From NCBI RefSeq assembly GCF_002285265.1, contig NZ_NSJB01000003.1:248001-312000 (forward strand): 64,000 bases of DNA, in the 5' to 3' direction. Below are positions 38,320 to 46,524 of this stretch, in pieces. The stretch is from Vandammella animalimorsus. GTDB lineage: Bacteria; Pseudomonadota; Gammaproteobacteria; Burkholderiales; Burkholderiaceae_C. Numbering within the stretch: position 1 is the first letter of the stretch; every line of letters starts with the position of its first letter. The notes beneath the pieces were generated by a model. It made no database searches, had not been told where the DNA came from, and saw only the letters and a program-made list of their open reading frames with translations. The position numbers and the translations under genes are program-made.

Positions 38320-40695
38320 ATGCCCAGCCCCTCCCACACCCAGGCGGCCGCAGGCTGCCCATTGAGCGGCGCCGCCAGCGCCGCCGCGCTGGCGCCCAAT
38401 GGCTGCCCCGTCAGCGCCCAGGCCGCACAGTTCGACCCCTTCAGCGCCGCCTACCAGCAGCACCCGGCCGATTACGTGCGCTGGGCCCGCGAGCAAGAGC
38501 CCGTGTTCTGGAGCCCCCAGCTGGGCTACTGGGTGGTCACGCGCTATGCGGACGTCAAGGCCGTGTTCCGCGACAACCTGCTGTTCTCGCCGGCCAACGC
38601 GCTGGAGAAGATCACCCCGCCCACGCCCGAGGTCAGCGCCATCTTGCAGCGCTATGGCTACGCCATGAGCCGCACCATGGTCAACGAGGACGAGCCCGAC
38701 CACATGGAGCGCCGCCGCCTGCTGCTCGACGCCTTCCTGCCCGAGCGGCTGATCCATTTCGAGCCCATGGTGCGCGCGCTGGCGCGCCAGTACATGGACC
38801 GCTTCATCGACAAGGGCCGCGCCGACCTGGTGGGCGAGATGTTCTATGAAATCCCGCTGGCCGTGGCGCTGAAGTTCCTGGGCGTGTCCGACGAGGGCGT
38901 GCAGCAGCTGCAGCAATTTGCCGCCGCGCACACGCTCAACACCTGGGGCCGGCCCACGCCGCAGGAGCAAATCGACATCGCCGAAAACGTCGGCCAGTTC
39001 TGGGCCACGGCGCAGCGCATCCTCGACGACATGCTGGCCCAGCCCGAAGGCCAGGGCCAGGGCTGGATGTACGAAACCATCGCCCAGCACCGCAAGCACC
39101 CGGACGTGGTGCCCATGTCCTACCTGCGCTCGATGATGATGGCCATCCTGGCCGCCGCGCACGAGACCACCTCCAACGCCACGGCCAACGCCTTCATGAC
39201 GCTGCTCACGCAGCGCAGCGCCTGGCAGGCCCTGTGCGACAACCCGGCGCTGATCCCCAACGCCGTCGAGGAATGCCTGCGCGTGGCCGGCTCCATCATC
39301 GCCTGGCGGCGCGTGGCCACGGCCGATGCCGTCGTCGGCGGCGTGCCCATCCCCAAGGGCGGCAAACTGCTGCTGCTGCAGGCCTCGGCCAACTTCGACC
39401 CGCGCCACTTCGAAAACCCTGGCGAGGTCGATCTGTACCGCGAGGCCGCCGTCGAGCACCTGAGCTTTGGCTACGGCGCGCACCAGTGCATGGGCAAGAA
39501 CATCGGCCGCATGCAAATGCGCGTCTTCCTCGAAGAGTTCGTTCGCCGCCTGCCGCACATGCGCCTGGTGCCCGGCCAGACGCCCAGCTACCTGCCCAAC
39601 ACCTCGTTTCGCGGCCCCGACGCGCTGTGGGTTCAGTGGGATCCGGCGCGCAACCCCGAGCGCCTGGCGCAAACCCTGCCCGAGCCCGCGCCGTTCTACA
39701 TCGGCCCGCCCGCCAAGGACAGCATCGCCCGCCCCGTCGTGGTGCGCGAAAAGCACCAGGAAGGCCAGGGCCTGTGGCGCCTGGTGCTGGCCAGCGCCAC
39801 GGGCGAGCCGCTGCCGGCCTGGAGCGCCGGCGCCCACGTGGACCTGATCGCCGGCGGCTTTCGCCGCAAATACTCGCTGTGCGGCCCGGCCGGCCCGAAC
39901 GACCAGAACAACCCGAGCGGCGCGTGCGACACCCTGCAGGTCGTCGTGCAGCGCGAGGACGAAGGCCGCGGCGGCTCGCGCTTTTTCTGCGACACGCTGC
40001 AGCCGGGCAGCCAGCTGCAACTGTCCGGGCCGAAAAACCTGTTCCGGCTCGACGAGGGCGGCCAGCGCTTCGTGCTCATCGCCGGCGGCATCGGCATCAC
40101 GCCCATGATGGCCATGGCCGACCGCCTCAAGGCCCTGGGCAAGCCCTACACCCTGCACTACGCCGCGCGCTCGCGCGCGCACATGGCGCTGCTGGCGCGG
40201 CTTGAGCGCGATCACGCTGCGGCGCTGCGGCTTTACGCCAAGGACCAGGGCCAGCGCATGGACCTGGCCGCGCTGCTGGCCGACGTGGACGCCGACACCC
40301 GCGTCTACGCCTGCGGCCCGGCGCGGCTGATCGAGGCGCTGGAAACCATGGCCGAGGACTGGCCCGAAGGCGTGCTGCATTTCGAGCATTTCCACACCGA
40401 CAGCGCCGTGCTCGACCCCGCCAAGGAGCACGGCTTCACGGCCCACCTCAAGGATTCGGGCCTGGACATCCCCGTGGCCGCCGACCAGACCCTGCTGCAG
40501 GCCCTTCAGGCTGCGGGCTTCGACATCCCTTGCGACTGCGGCGAGGGCCTGTGCGGCACCTGCGAAGTGGCCGTTGCCCAAGGCCAGATCGACCACCGCG
40601 ACAAGGTGCTGACCAAAACCGAACGCGCCGCCAACACCCGCATGATGGCCTGCTGCTCCCGCGCCGTGGGCGACAAGATCGTGCTGTCGTTGTGA
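38320..40695 (+). CDS. Self-sufficient class VII cytochrome P450 (CYP116B/P450-PFOR type)
   Basis: The 791-residue fusion starts at MPSPSHTQ; a GTG at 38245 in frame is possible but no ribosome site supports either. The heme domain (about 30-440) has the I-helix AAAHETTSNA (about 278-287), ExxR (E318-R321) and the heme loop FGYGAHQCMG with Cys390 as iron ligand. A phthalate-oxygenase-reductase-like part (about 460-690) follows, with FMN/NAD motifs RRKYSLCGP and AGGIGITPMMAM. The C-terminal plant-type 2Fe-2S ferredoxin has CDCGEGLCGTC (about 738-748) plus a later Cys near 779. Such enzymes carry out NAD(P)H-driven hydroxylation or O-dealkylation without separate partners. All cofactor residues are present. 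The substrate is unknown. Confidence 0.93.
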   Translation: MPSPSHTQAAAGCPLSGAASAAALAPNGCPVSAQAAQFDPFSAAYQQHPADYVRWAREQEPVFWSPQLGYWVVTRYADVKAVFRDNLLFSPANALEKITPPTPEVSAILQRYGYAMSRTMVNEDEPDHMERRRLLLDAFLPERLIHFEPMVRALARQYMDRFIDKGRADLVGEMFYEIPLAVALKFLGVSDEGVQQLQQFAAAHTLNTWGRPTPQEQIDIAENVGQFWATAQRILDDMLAQPEGQGQGWMYETIAQHRKHPDVVPMSYLRSMMMAILAAAHETTSNATANAFMTLLTQRSAWQALCDNPALIPNAVEECLRVAGSIIAWRRVATADAVVGGVPIPKGGKLLLLQASANFDPRHFENPGEVDLYREAAVEHLSFGYGAHQCMGKNIGRMQMRVFLEEFVRRLPHMRLVPGQTPSYLPNTSFRGPDALWVQWDPARNPERLAQTLPEPAPFYIGPPAKDSIARPVVVREKHQEGQGLWRLVLASATGEPLPAWSAGAHVDLIAGGFRRKYSLCGPAGPNDQNNPSGACDTLQVVVQREDEGRGGSRFFCDTLQPGSQLQLSGPKNLFRLDEGGQRFVLIAGGIGITPMMAMADRLKALGKPYTLHYAARSRAHMALLARLERDHAAALRLYAKDQGQRMDLAALLADVDADTRVYACGPARLIEALETMAEDWPEGVLHFEHFHTDSAVLDPAKEHGFTAHLKDSGLDIPVAADQTLLQALQAAGFDIPCDCGEGLCGTCEVAVAQGQIDHRDKVLTKTERAANTRMMACCSRAVGDKIVLSL

Positions 40696-40828
40696 GAGCC
40701 TGCCCACCCAGCCAAGCCCTGTGATGTCGAGGTGTGCGGCAACCAGTGGCGCGAAGCAGTGGGCGCAAAGCGCCCACCCAAGGGCCGAGCGCAGCGATGG
40801 CCCGGGCAGAGCCCCCCTTCTGCCTGCG

Positions 40829-40976
40829 CCTGTGCCGCTGGCCTGCCAGGGCGGGCAGGCCCACACACAGTGGGCCTGCTTCCAAAAATCAAATTTCGCT
40901 GCGGCTGTTTGAGCGTAGCGGCGCAGCCGCGCAGCGAGTTTCCGCAGCACCCGCCCTGGCAGGCCAGCGGCACAGG
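40829..40976. repeat. 148-bp element bounded by a perfect 27-bp inverted repeat
   Basis: Positions 40829-40855 and 40950-40976 are exact reverse complements. The interior carries a further perfect 10-bp hairpin, GCAGGCCCAC / GTGGGCCTGC (40855-40879), so the whole could fold as a cruciform. It encodes no transposase. It could be a MITE-like or REP-type element. Confidence 0.75.
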
Positions 40977-41028
40977 TCGCCCCGGCGCAAAGCGCCGGGG
41001 TCGCGGGCAGTGGGGTCGCCTTCTTTTG

Positions 41029-41060
41029 CCTCCTTTTCTTGGCGAGACAAGAAAAGGAGG
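41029..41060. repeat. REP-like palindrome, 13-bp arms
   Basis: CCTCCTTTTCTTG and CAAGAAAAGGAGG flank a 6-nt loop. Palindromes of this CTTTTCTTG...CAAGAAAAG type recur in intergenic regions of Burkholderiales as far as I recall. It lies downstream of both the P450 gene (plus) and the carboxylase gene (minus). Confidence 0.7.
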
Positions 41061-41172
41061 TGCGCCGCCGGGCGCACATCCCGGCCCCGGCACGCAACGC
41101 CCGTGCAGGCCGCAGCTACTGGGCGCCATCCTCTTTGGCCTGTGCATGCCCCCAAAGCAGGCAACACGCCCA

Positions 41173-42933
41173 TCACTCCAGCACCGCCAGCAAACCGCCC
41201 GCAGCCACGCTGCTGCCCTGCTGGGCGTGCAGGCGCAGCATGCCGGCGGCCGGGGCGGTGATTGGCGCTTCCATCTTCATGGCCTCCATCACGGCCACCA
41301 CCTCGCCGGCCTGCACGGCCTGGCCATCGGCCACCAGCCAACGCAGCAAGGTGCCCGTCAGCGGGGCCAGCAGCATCCGGTCCTGTGCGGCCGTGGCCGG
41401 GGCTTCTGCCGCCTGCTGCAGCTGCTGCAGCGGCTGGCCGCTGGCGGCAGCCAGGCTTTGCGCGGCGGCCGCGCCCAGCCAGTGCGCTGGCAGGCCCAGC
41501 GCCACGCGCCGCCCGTCGATCTCGATAAAGCTGCGCTGCATCGCCGGCGCGGGCGGCTCGGGGCGTTCGGCCATGGGCCAGGGGGCCTTGAACTGGGTTT
41601 CGATCCAGCGCGTGTGCACAGCAAAGGGGCTGTGCTCGGCGGTGAAGTCCGGCTCCTGCAGCACCGCCTGGTGAAAGGGCAGCGTGCTGGCCACCCCCTC
41701 AATGCGAAACTCGCGCAGCGCGCGGCGCGCGCGCGCCAGCACCTGAGCGCGGCTGCTGCCGCTGACGATGAGCTTGGCAATCAGCGAATCGAACTGGCCC
41801 GGCACGGGCGAGCCGGCCTGCACCCCGGCATCGAGGCGCACGCCCGGGCCGCCCGGGGCCTCGAACATGGCGATGGTGCCCGGCGTGGGCAGGTAGCCGC
41901 GCGCCACATCCTCGGCGTTGATGCGAAATTCCATGCTGTGGCCACGCGGCTCGGGCGTGTGCGTAATGGCCAGCGGCAGGCCGTCGGCAATGCGCAACTG
42001 CTCCAGCACCAGGTCCAGGCCGGTGGTTTCCTCAGTCACCGGGTGCTCGACCTGCAAGCGAGTGTTGACCTCCAGGAAGGACAGCTGCCCGCCCTGGCCG
42101 AGCAAGAACTCCACCGTACCCGCGCCCACGTAGCCCGCGGCCTGGCAGATGGCCTGCGCGGCGCTGTGGATTTGCTGGCGCTGCGCATCGCTGAGGAAAG
42201 GCGCGGGCGCTTCCTCGACCAGCTTTTGGTTGCGCCGCTGCAGCGAGCAATCGCGCGTGCCCAGCACCACGACCTGGCCGTGCGCATCGGCCAGCACCTG
42301 GGCCTCGATGTGGCGCGGCTGGTGCAGGAATTGCTCGACGAAGCACTCGCCCCGGCCAAAGGCGGCCGTGGCCTCGCGCACGGCCGATTCGTACAGCTCG
42401 GCCACTTCCTCCATGCGCCAGGCGATCTTCAGGCCGCGCCCGCCGCCGCCAAAGGCCGCCTTGATGGCGATGGGCAGGCCGTGCTGGCGGGCAAAGTCCA
42501 GCACCTGCTGGGCGCTGTACACCGGGCCATCGCTGCCGGCGGCCAGCGGCGCGCCGACCTGGCGGGCGATGCGCCGCGCCGCGACCTTGTCGCCCAGCGC
42601 CTCGATGGTCTCGGGCCGCGGGCCGATCCACACCAGCCCGGCCTGCAGCACGGCGCGCGCAAATTCGGCGCGCTCGGACAAGAAGCCGTAGCCCGGGTGC
42701 ACGGCATCGGCGCCACTGCGCCGCGCCACGTCCAGCAGCTGGTCAATGTTCAGATAGGTTTCGGCCGGACTCTGGCCGGGCAGCGCCCAGGCTTCGTCGG
42801 CCAGGCGCACGTGCAGCGCGTCGGCATCGGCGTCGGCATAAACGGCCACGGACTGCACGCCGTAGTCGGCGCAGGCGCGCGCCACGCGCACGGCGATCTC
42901 GCCTCGGTTGGCGATCAGGACCTTGCGAATCAT
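41173..42933 (-). CDS. Biotin carboxylase with C-terminal biotinyl domain (acyl-CoA/urea carboxylase alpha type)
   Basis: The 586-residue product starts at MIRKVLIANRGEIAVRVARA. The biotin carboxylase ATP-grasp unit covers about 1-445, with the Gly-rich ATP loop KAAFGGGGRGLKI (about 157-169), EAQVLADAHGQ, and FLEVNTRLQVEHPVTE. The end is a biotinyl (BCCP) domain with VMEAMKMEAPI, Lys553 being the expected biotin site. It has no carboxyltransferase domain of its own. Its start overlaps the fused PxpBC gene by 4 nt. That partner is homologous to the carboxyltransferase region of urea carboxylase, so the two probably act as one enzyme. A propionyl- or methylcrotonyl-CoA carboxylase alpha subunit is less likely, because no matching beta subunit is nearby. 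Confidence 0.9.
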   Translation of the reverse strand: MIRKVLIANRGEIAVRVARACADYGVQSVAVYADADADALHVRLADEAWALPGQSPAETYLNIDQLLDVARRSGADAVHPGYGFLSERAEFARAVLQAGLVWIGPRPETIEALGDKVAARRIARQVGAPLAAGSDGPVYSAQQVLDFARQHGLPIAIKAAFGGGGRGLKIAWRMEEVAELYESAVREATAAFGRGECFVEQFLHQPRHIEAQVLADAHGQVVVLGTRDCSLQRRNQKLVEEAPAPFLSDAQRQQIHSAAQAICQAAGYVGAGTVEFLLGQGGQLSFLEVNTRLQVEHPVTEETTGLDLVLEQLRIADGLPLAITHTPEPRGHSMEFRINAEDVARGYLPTPGTIAMFEAPGGPGVRLDAGVQAGSPVPGQFDSLIAKLIVSGSSRAQVLARARRALREFRIEGVASTLPFHQAVLQEPDFTAEHSPFAVHTRWIETQFKAPWPMAERPEPPAPAMQRSFIEIDGRRVALGLPAHWLGAAAAQSLAAASGQPLQQLQQAAEAPATAAQDRMLLAPLTGTLLRWLVADGQAVQAGEVVAVMEAMKMEAPITAPAAGMLRLHAQQGSSVAAGGLLAVLE

Positions 42934-44699
42934 CGCGGGGGTTCTTTCATGGTGGTGGTTATGGAGGTGGCAGCGTCGGCCTGCGCTGCGGGCAAGGCCG
43001 CGTCGCCCTGCGGCCAGCGGCCTATGGGGCGAAAGCGCAGCTGGACATCGGCGGGGATTTGCGCCGCCAGGTCCAGATGGTGGCTGGCCAGCACGGCCAG
43101 CACCGGGTAGCCGCCGGTGAGCGGATGATCGGCCAAAAACAGCACCGGCTGGCCGCTGGCGGGCACCTGCAGCGCGCCAGCCACGGTGGCCTCGCTGGGC
43201 AACTCTTGCCCGGCCCATTGCGGCGCGCGCTGCAAGGGCTTCGCCCCGGCCAGGCGCATGCCCACGCGGTTGGACTGCGGCGTGACCTGCCAGGGCTGGC
43301 CCTGCAGCAGCTGCAGGGCCTCGGGGCCGAACCAGTCGGCTCGCGGGCCGGGCAGCACGTCCAGCGCCACGGTCTGGCCGGGCTGCGGCAGCGCGCGGGC
43401 CGCCGCGCCCCAGGCCAGGCCATCGGCATCAACGGCTTGCAAGGGCCCCAGCGCGCCCGCTGGCAAGAGCGGCAGGCGCGCGCCGGCGGCCAGCGGCTCG
43501 GGGCCGATGCCAGCCAGCGTGTCGGTGGCGGCGCTGCCCAGCACCAGCGGCGCCTGCAGGCCGCCGCGCACGGCCACGTAGCAACGCGCGCCGGCGCGCG
43601 GGCTGCCAAGCTGCAGCTCATCGCCCACATTCAGGGCCAGCGCGCAGCCGGTGGCGGCCTGGCGGCTGCGGCCATCGGCGCTGCGGATGCGCAGCGGCAC
43701 GTCGGCCCCGGTGACGGCCAGCACGGCAGGCCCGGTGGCCACCAGCGCCAGCTGGCCCAGCAGGTTTTCCAGCACGGGCGTGCCCGGCGGGTTGCCCACG
43801 CAGCGGTTGGCTGCGCGCATGGCCCAGCCATCGAGCGCGCCGCTGCGCCCCACGCCCAGGGCCGTCTGGCCCGAGCGACCGCCATCTTGCAGCAGCGTTT
43901 GCAGGCCGGGCGAGCGCACCTCCAGGCAGGCGCCAGGCTGGGGCGGCGGCGCAATCGGTGCTTGCTGCGCTGGCGCCGGGGGTGCCAGGGACGCAGCGGG
44001 CGGCGCGGGCGGCAAGCTGATGCTGGCGCCGGGGCGCTCCAGGTCGTGAAAGCGCACGCGCCAGCCGGGCTGGATCAGCGCCGGCTCGGGGCGCTGCAAA
44101 TCCCACATCACGCAGGGCGTGCTGCCGATGAGCTGCCAGCCGCCCGGGCTGGCCTTGGGGTAGATGGCGCTGAAGTGCCCGGCCAGCGCCACGGCCCCGG
44201 CCGGCACGCGGGTGCGCGGCGTGGCGCGGCGCGGCACTTGCGCAAAGCAATCATGGCCGCCTGCCAGGTAGACGAAGCCCGGCGCAAAGCCGGCAAAGGC
44301 GGCCAGATAGTCGCAGCCGGTGTGGCGCTCGATGAGCTCGCGGCGGCTCAGCCCCAGCAGCTCGGCCAGGGCGTCCAGATCTTCGCCGTCGTAGCGCACC
44401 GGGATGGGCACGCAGCGCGCCGCACCCTCCTGCGCCCCTTGCAGCGGCTGCGCCCCGGGCGGCTGCGGCAGCGGCTGCAGCAACGGCTTTACGCGCGCCA
44501 GCAGCTGCGCCGCCGTGCATTGGTGCGGGTCGAACTCCAGCAACAGCGTGTGCGCCGCCGGCACCATCTCGCCCAGGCCGGGCAGCAGGCCCTGCGCCTG
44601 GGCGGCCTGCAGTCGCGCCAGCAGCGCCAGGGTCTGGGGCAGATCCTCCAGCTCCAGCAGCAGGGCCTGATCGCCCGCAGGCAGTGCGCGCCAGTGCAT
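42930..44699 (-). CDS. Fused 5-oxoprolinase PxpB-PxpC / KipI-KipA protein
   Basis: The 589-residue product starts at [19 protein letters not shown]. The N-terminal KipI/PxpB part (1 to about 215) has GCDYLAAFAGFAPGFVYLAG, RVPAGAVALAG and YPKASPGGWQLIG. A Pro/Ala linker (about 235-260) follows, then the KipA/PxpC part with GLQTLLQDGGRSGQTALGVG, NRCVGNPPGTPVLEN, and VTPQSNRVGMRL...LPSEATVAGALQVPASGQP. These domains are separate proteins in E. coli PxpBC and form the carboxyltransferase region of urea carboxylase. Here they are one chain. It overlaps the biotin carboxylase start by 4 nt and touches the pxpA stop (TGATG). Confidence 0.9.
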   Translation of the reverse strand: MHWRALPAGDQALLLELEDLPQTLALLARLQAAQAQGLLPGLGEMVPAAHTLLLEFDPHQCTAAQLLARVKPLLQPLPQPPGAQPLQGAQEGAARCVPIPVRYDGEDLDALAELLGLSRRELIERHTGCDYLAAFAGFAPGFVYLAGGHDCFAQVPRRATPRTRVPAGAVALAGHFSAIYPKASPGGWQLIGSTPCVMWDLQRPEPALIQPGWRVRFHDLERPGASISLPPAPPAASLAPPAPAQQAPIAPPPQPGACLEVRSPGLQTLLQDGGRSGQTALGVGRSGALDGWAMRAANRCVGNPPGTPVLENLLGQLALVATGPAVLAVTGADVPLRIRSADGRSRQAATGCALALNVGDELQLGSPRAGARCYVAVRGGLQAPLVLGSAATDTLAGIGPEPLAAGARLPLLPAGALGPLQAVDADGLAWGAAARALPQPGQTVALDVLPGPRADWFGPEALQLLQGQPWQVTPQSNRVGMRLAGAKPLQRAPQWAGQELPSEATVAGALQVPASGQPVLFLADHPLTGGYPVLAVLASHHLDLAAQIPADVQLRFRPIGRWPQGDAALPAAQADAATSITTTMKEPPR

Positions 44700-45526
44700 C
44701 ACGCCGCGCCCCCGGCAATGGGCGCGGCCGCGGCTGCGGCAGCGTCGGCGGGCTTGGCAGCCAGCTCGCCAGGCAGCGGCGCGAACGGCTGCAGCGCCAC
44801 GCCAGCGGCCTGCAGCTGTTGGCGCAGTTGCTGCGCCATGGCCACGGCCGCCGGGCTGTCGCCATGCACGCAGATGGAGTCGGCCTGCAGGCGGATGCGC
44901 TGGCCGTCGATGCTGGGCAGGCAGCCGGTGTGCACCCAATCGAGCATGCGCTGCGCCGCCTGCTGCGCATCGTGCAGCACCGCGCCGGGCGTGCCACGCG
45001 GCACCAGCGTGCCCTGCGCGGTGTAGGCGCGGTCGGCAAAGATTTCCGCCACGGTGCGCAGGCCGCGCGCCTGGGCCCAGCCCAGCAGCGGCGAGCCGGC
45101 CAGGCCCATCAGCACCAGTTGCGGGTCCACGGCCAGCATGGCCTCGATCACGTCCTCGGCCTGGCGCCGATCGTGCGCGATGGTGTTGTACAGCGCGCCG
45201 TGGGGCTTGACGTAGCGCACGCAGGTGCCTGCGGCGCGCGCCAGGCCCTGCAAGGCGCCGATCTGGTAGATCACGTCGGCCACCAGCTCGCGGCTGCTGG
45301 GGCTCATGTTGCGCCGCCCAAAACCCACCAGATCGGGGTAGGCCACGTGCGCGCCAATGGCCACGCCCTGGGCGGCGGCCAGGCGCAGCGTCTGCAAGAT
45401 GCCGGCCGGGTCACCGGCGTGAAAACCGCAGGCCACATTGGCGCTGGTGACGATGCGCAGCATCTGCTCGTCATCGCCCATGCGCCAGGCGCCAAAGCCC
45501 TCGCCGAGGTCGCTGTTCAAGTCCAT
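44699..45526 (-). CDS. pxpA: 5-oxoprolinase subunit PxpA (LamB/YcsF family)
   Basis: The 275-residue product starts at [14 protein letters not shown] with AGGAG upstream. The LamB/YcsF signatures [31 protein letters not shown] and [10 protein letters not shown] are present. In PxpABC this subunit takes part in ATP-driven opening of 5-oxoproline (pyroglutamate) to glutamate. The C-terminus ends in an Ala-rich tail. It is the first gene of the pxpA-pxpBC-carboxylase operon and divergent from a GntR regulator. Confidence 0.93.
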   Translation of the reverse strand: MDLNSDLGEGFGAWRMGDDEQMLRIVTSANVACGFHAGDPAGILQTLRLAAAQGVAIGAHVAYPDLVGFGRRNMSPSSRELVADVIYQIGALQGLARAAGTCVRYVKPHGALYNTIAHDRRQAEDVIEAMLAVDPQLVLMGLAGSPLLGWAQARGLRTVAEIFADRAYTAQGTLVPRGTPGAVLHDAQQAAQRMLDWVHTGCLPSIDGQRIRLQADSICVHGDSPAAVAMAQQLRQQLQAAGVALQPFAPLPGELAAKPADAAAAAAAPIAGGAA

Positions 45527-45607
45527 GCACTTCTCCTGTCGATATGATTGCGCGCTGCCATTGACTGCCGCCACTGACTGCGCCGCTACTGACCGCCCTG
45601 CCCCGAT

Positions 45608-46294
45608 ATGCCCCGCTCGACCACTTTGTCCAGCACGACCTCCGACCACCCCGCCGCGCCCAGCCTGACCGAGACCGTGGCCGACGTCATCCGCCAGCAG
45701 CTCATCTGCGGCCAGCTGCGCGCCGGGCAGCACCTGTCGGAGGCCGCCATGTGTGAGCAGCTGGACATCTCGCGCAACACGCTGCGCGAGGTGTTCCGCA
45801 TCCTCACCAAGGAGGGGCTGCTGCACCACGCGCCCAATCGCGGCGTCTCGGTGGCGGTGCCGCGCATGGCCGACATCATCGACATCTACCGCGTGCGCCG
45901 CTTCATCGAGTGCCCGGCGCTGGCCCAGGCCTGGCCGCGCCACCCGGCGCACCAGCTGATGTGCCAGGCGTTGCAGCGGGCCCGCCAGGCGCGCGATGCC
46001 GGCGACTGGCAGGCCGCCGGCACGGCCAACATGGCCTTTCACGCTGCCATCGTGGCGCTGGCCGACAGCCAGCGGCTCTCGAGCCTGTTTGCCAACGTCG
46101 CCGCCGAATTGCGCCTGGCCTTTGGCCTGCTGGACGATGAGCAGTACCTGCACGCGCCCTACGTGGAGCAGAACGCGCAAATCCTGCAGCGCTTCGAGGA
46201 CGGCCAGCCCGCCGCTGCGGCGCAGATGCTGCAGGAGTACCTGGTGCAATCCGAACGCATGGTGCTGGCCGTGTACGGGCGCTGCAGTCTTTGA
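45608..46294 (+). CDS. GntR-family (FCD) transcriptional regulator
   Basis: A 228-residue regulator. The N-terminal winged helix (about 20-85) reads [26 protein letters not shown] and [21 protein letters not shown], followed by an all-helical FCD ligand domain (about 95-220) with [16 protein letters not shown] and helix-borne His/Asp residues that could bind a metal. It lies between pxpA (divergent) and the TRAP genes (same direction). The short spacer toward pxpA carries three TGACYGC repeats (from 45562, 45575 and 45590). It very likely controls both units. Confidence 0.9.
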   Translation: MPRSTTLSSTTSDHPAAPSLTETVADVIRQQLICGQLRAGQHLSEAAMCEQLDISRNTLREVFRILTKEGLLHHAPNRGVSVAVPRMADIIDIYRVRRFIECPALAQAWPRHPAHQLMCQALQRARQARDAGDWQAAGTANMAFHAAIVALADSQRLSSLFANVAAELRLAFGLLDDEQYLHAPYVEQNAQILQRFEDGQPAAAAQMLQEYLVQSERMVLAVYGRCSL

Positions 46295-46372
46295 AGCGAT
46301 GCCAGCGCCGCATCGGCAGGCATTGGGGAATCTACGGGACAGAATGACAGACCAAAGCAGAGTAGGATGCAC

Positions 46373-46385
46373 ATTGTTGAACAAT
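46373..46385. promoter_or_regulatory. Candidate GntR operator upstream of the TRAP genes
   Basis: Perfect palindrome ATTGTTGAACAAT (6-bp arms, 1-nt centre) about 140 nt before the receptor gene. The size and the TTG...CAA form fit sites bound by FCD-type GntR regulators, and such a gene ends 80 nt upstream. Binding is inferred. Confidence 0.5.
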
Positions 46386-46524
46386 CTTGGCCATTAGATC
46401 AACAACCAGTCGGAATTTCAACCACGCACAGGCCGCCGGCGGCACGACACAGGCCTGTTTTTTGCCAACCCCCAGGGGGATAGCCCGCCGCCCCCCCTTG
46501 CCCAACCAGTCAGGAGCCTTGTCC

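Larger units (their letters stand above)
40696..41172. other. Palindrome-rich non-coding spacer between convergent operons
   Basis: About 480 nt with no supported gene. It contains at least five strong inverted repeats: 40759-40777, 40829/40976 (27-bp arms), 40855-40879, 40980-41000 and 41029-41060. The first and fourth share the plan of a 8-9 bp GC stem over an AAA loop. None has a long T-run. This looks like a cluster of repetitive extragenic palindromes. Confidence 0.75.

Noticed and set aside
37036-41097. Long minus-strand open frame opposite the Bug receptor and P450 genes
   Set aside because: The plus strand encodes two proteins with complete family motifs. The antisense translation has none and crosses the palindromic spacer.
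41173-42933. Acetyl-CoA carboxylase AccC or propionyl-CoA carboxylase alpha subunit
   Set aside because: AccC lacks a biotinyl domain, and no CoA carboxyltransferase beta gene is nearby. The overlapping partner is KipI-KipA-like, which points to the urea-carboxylase/oxoprolinase type.
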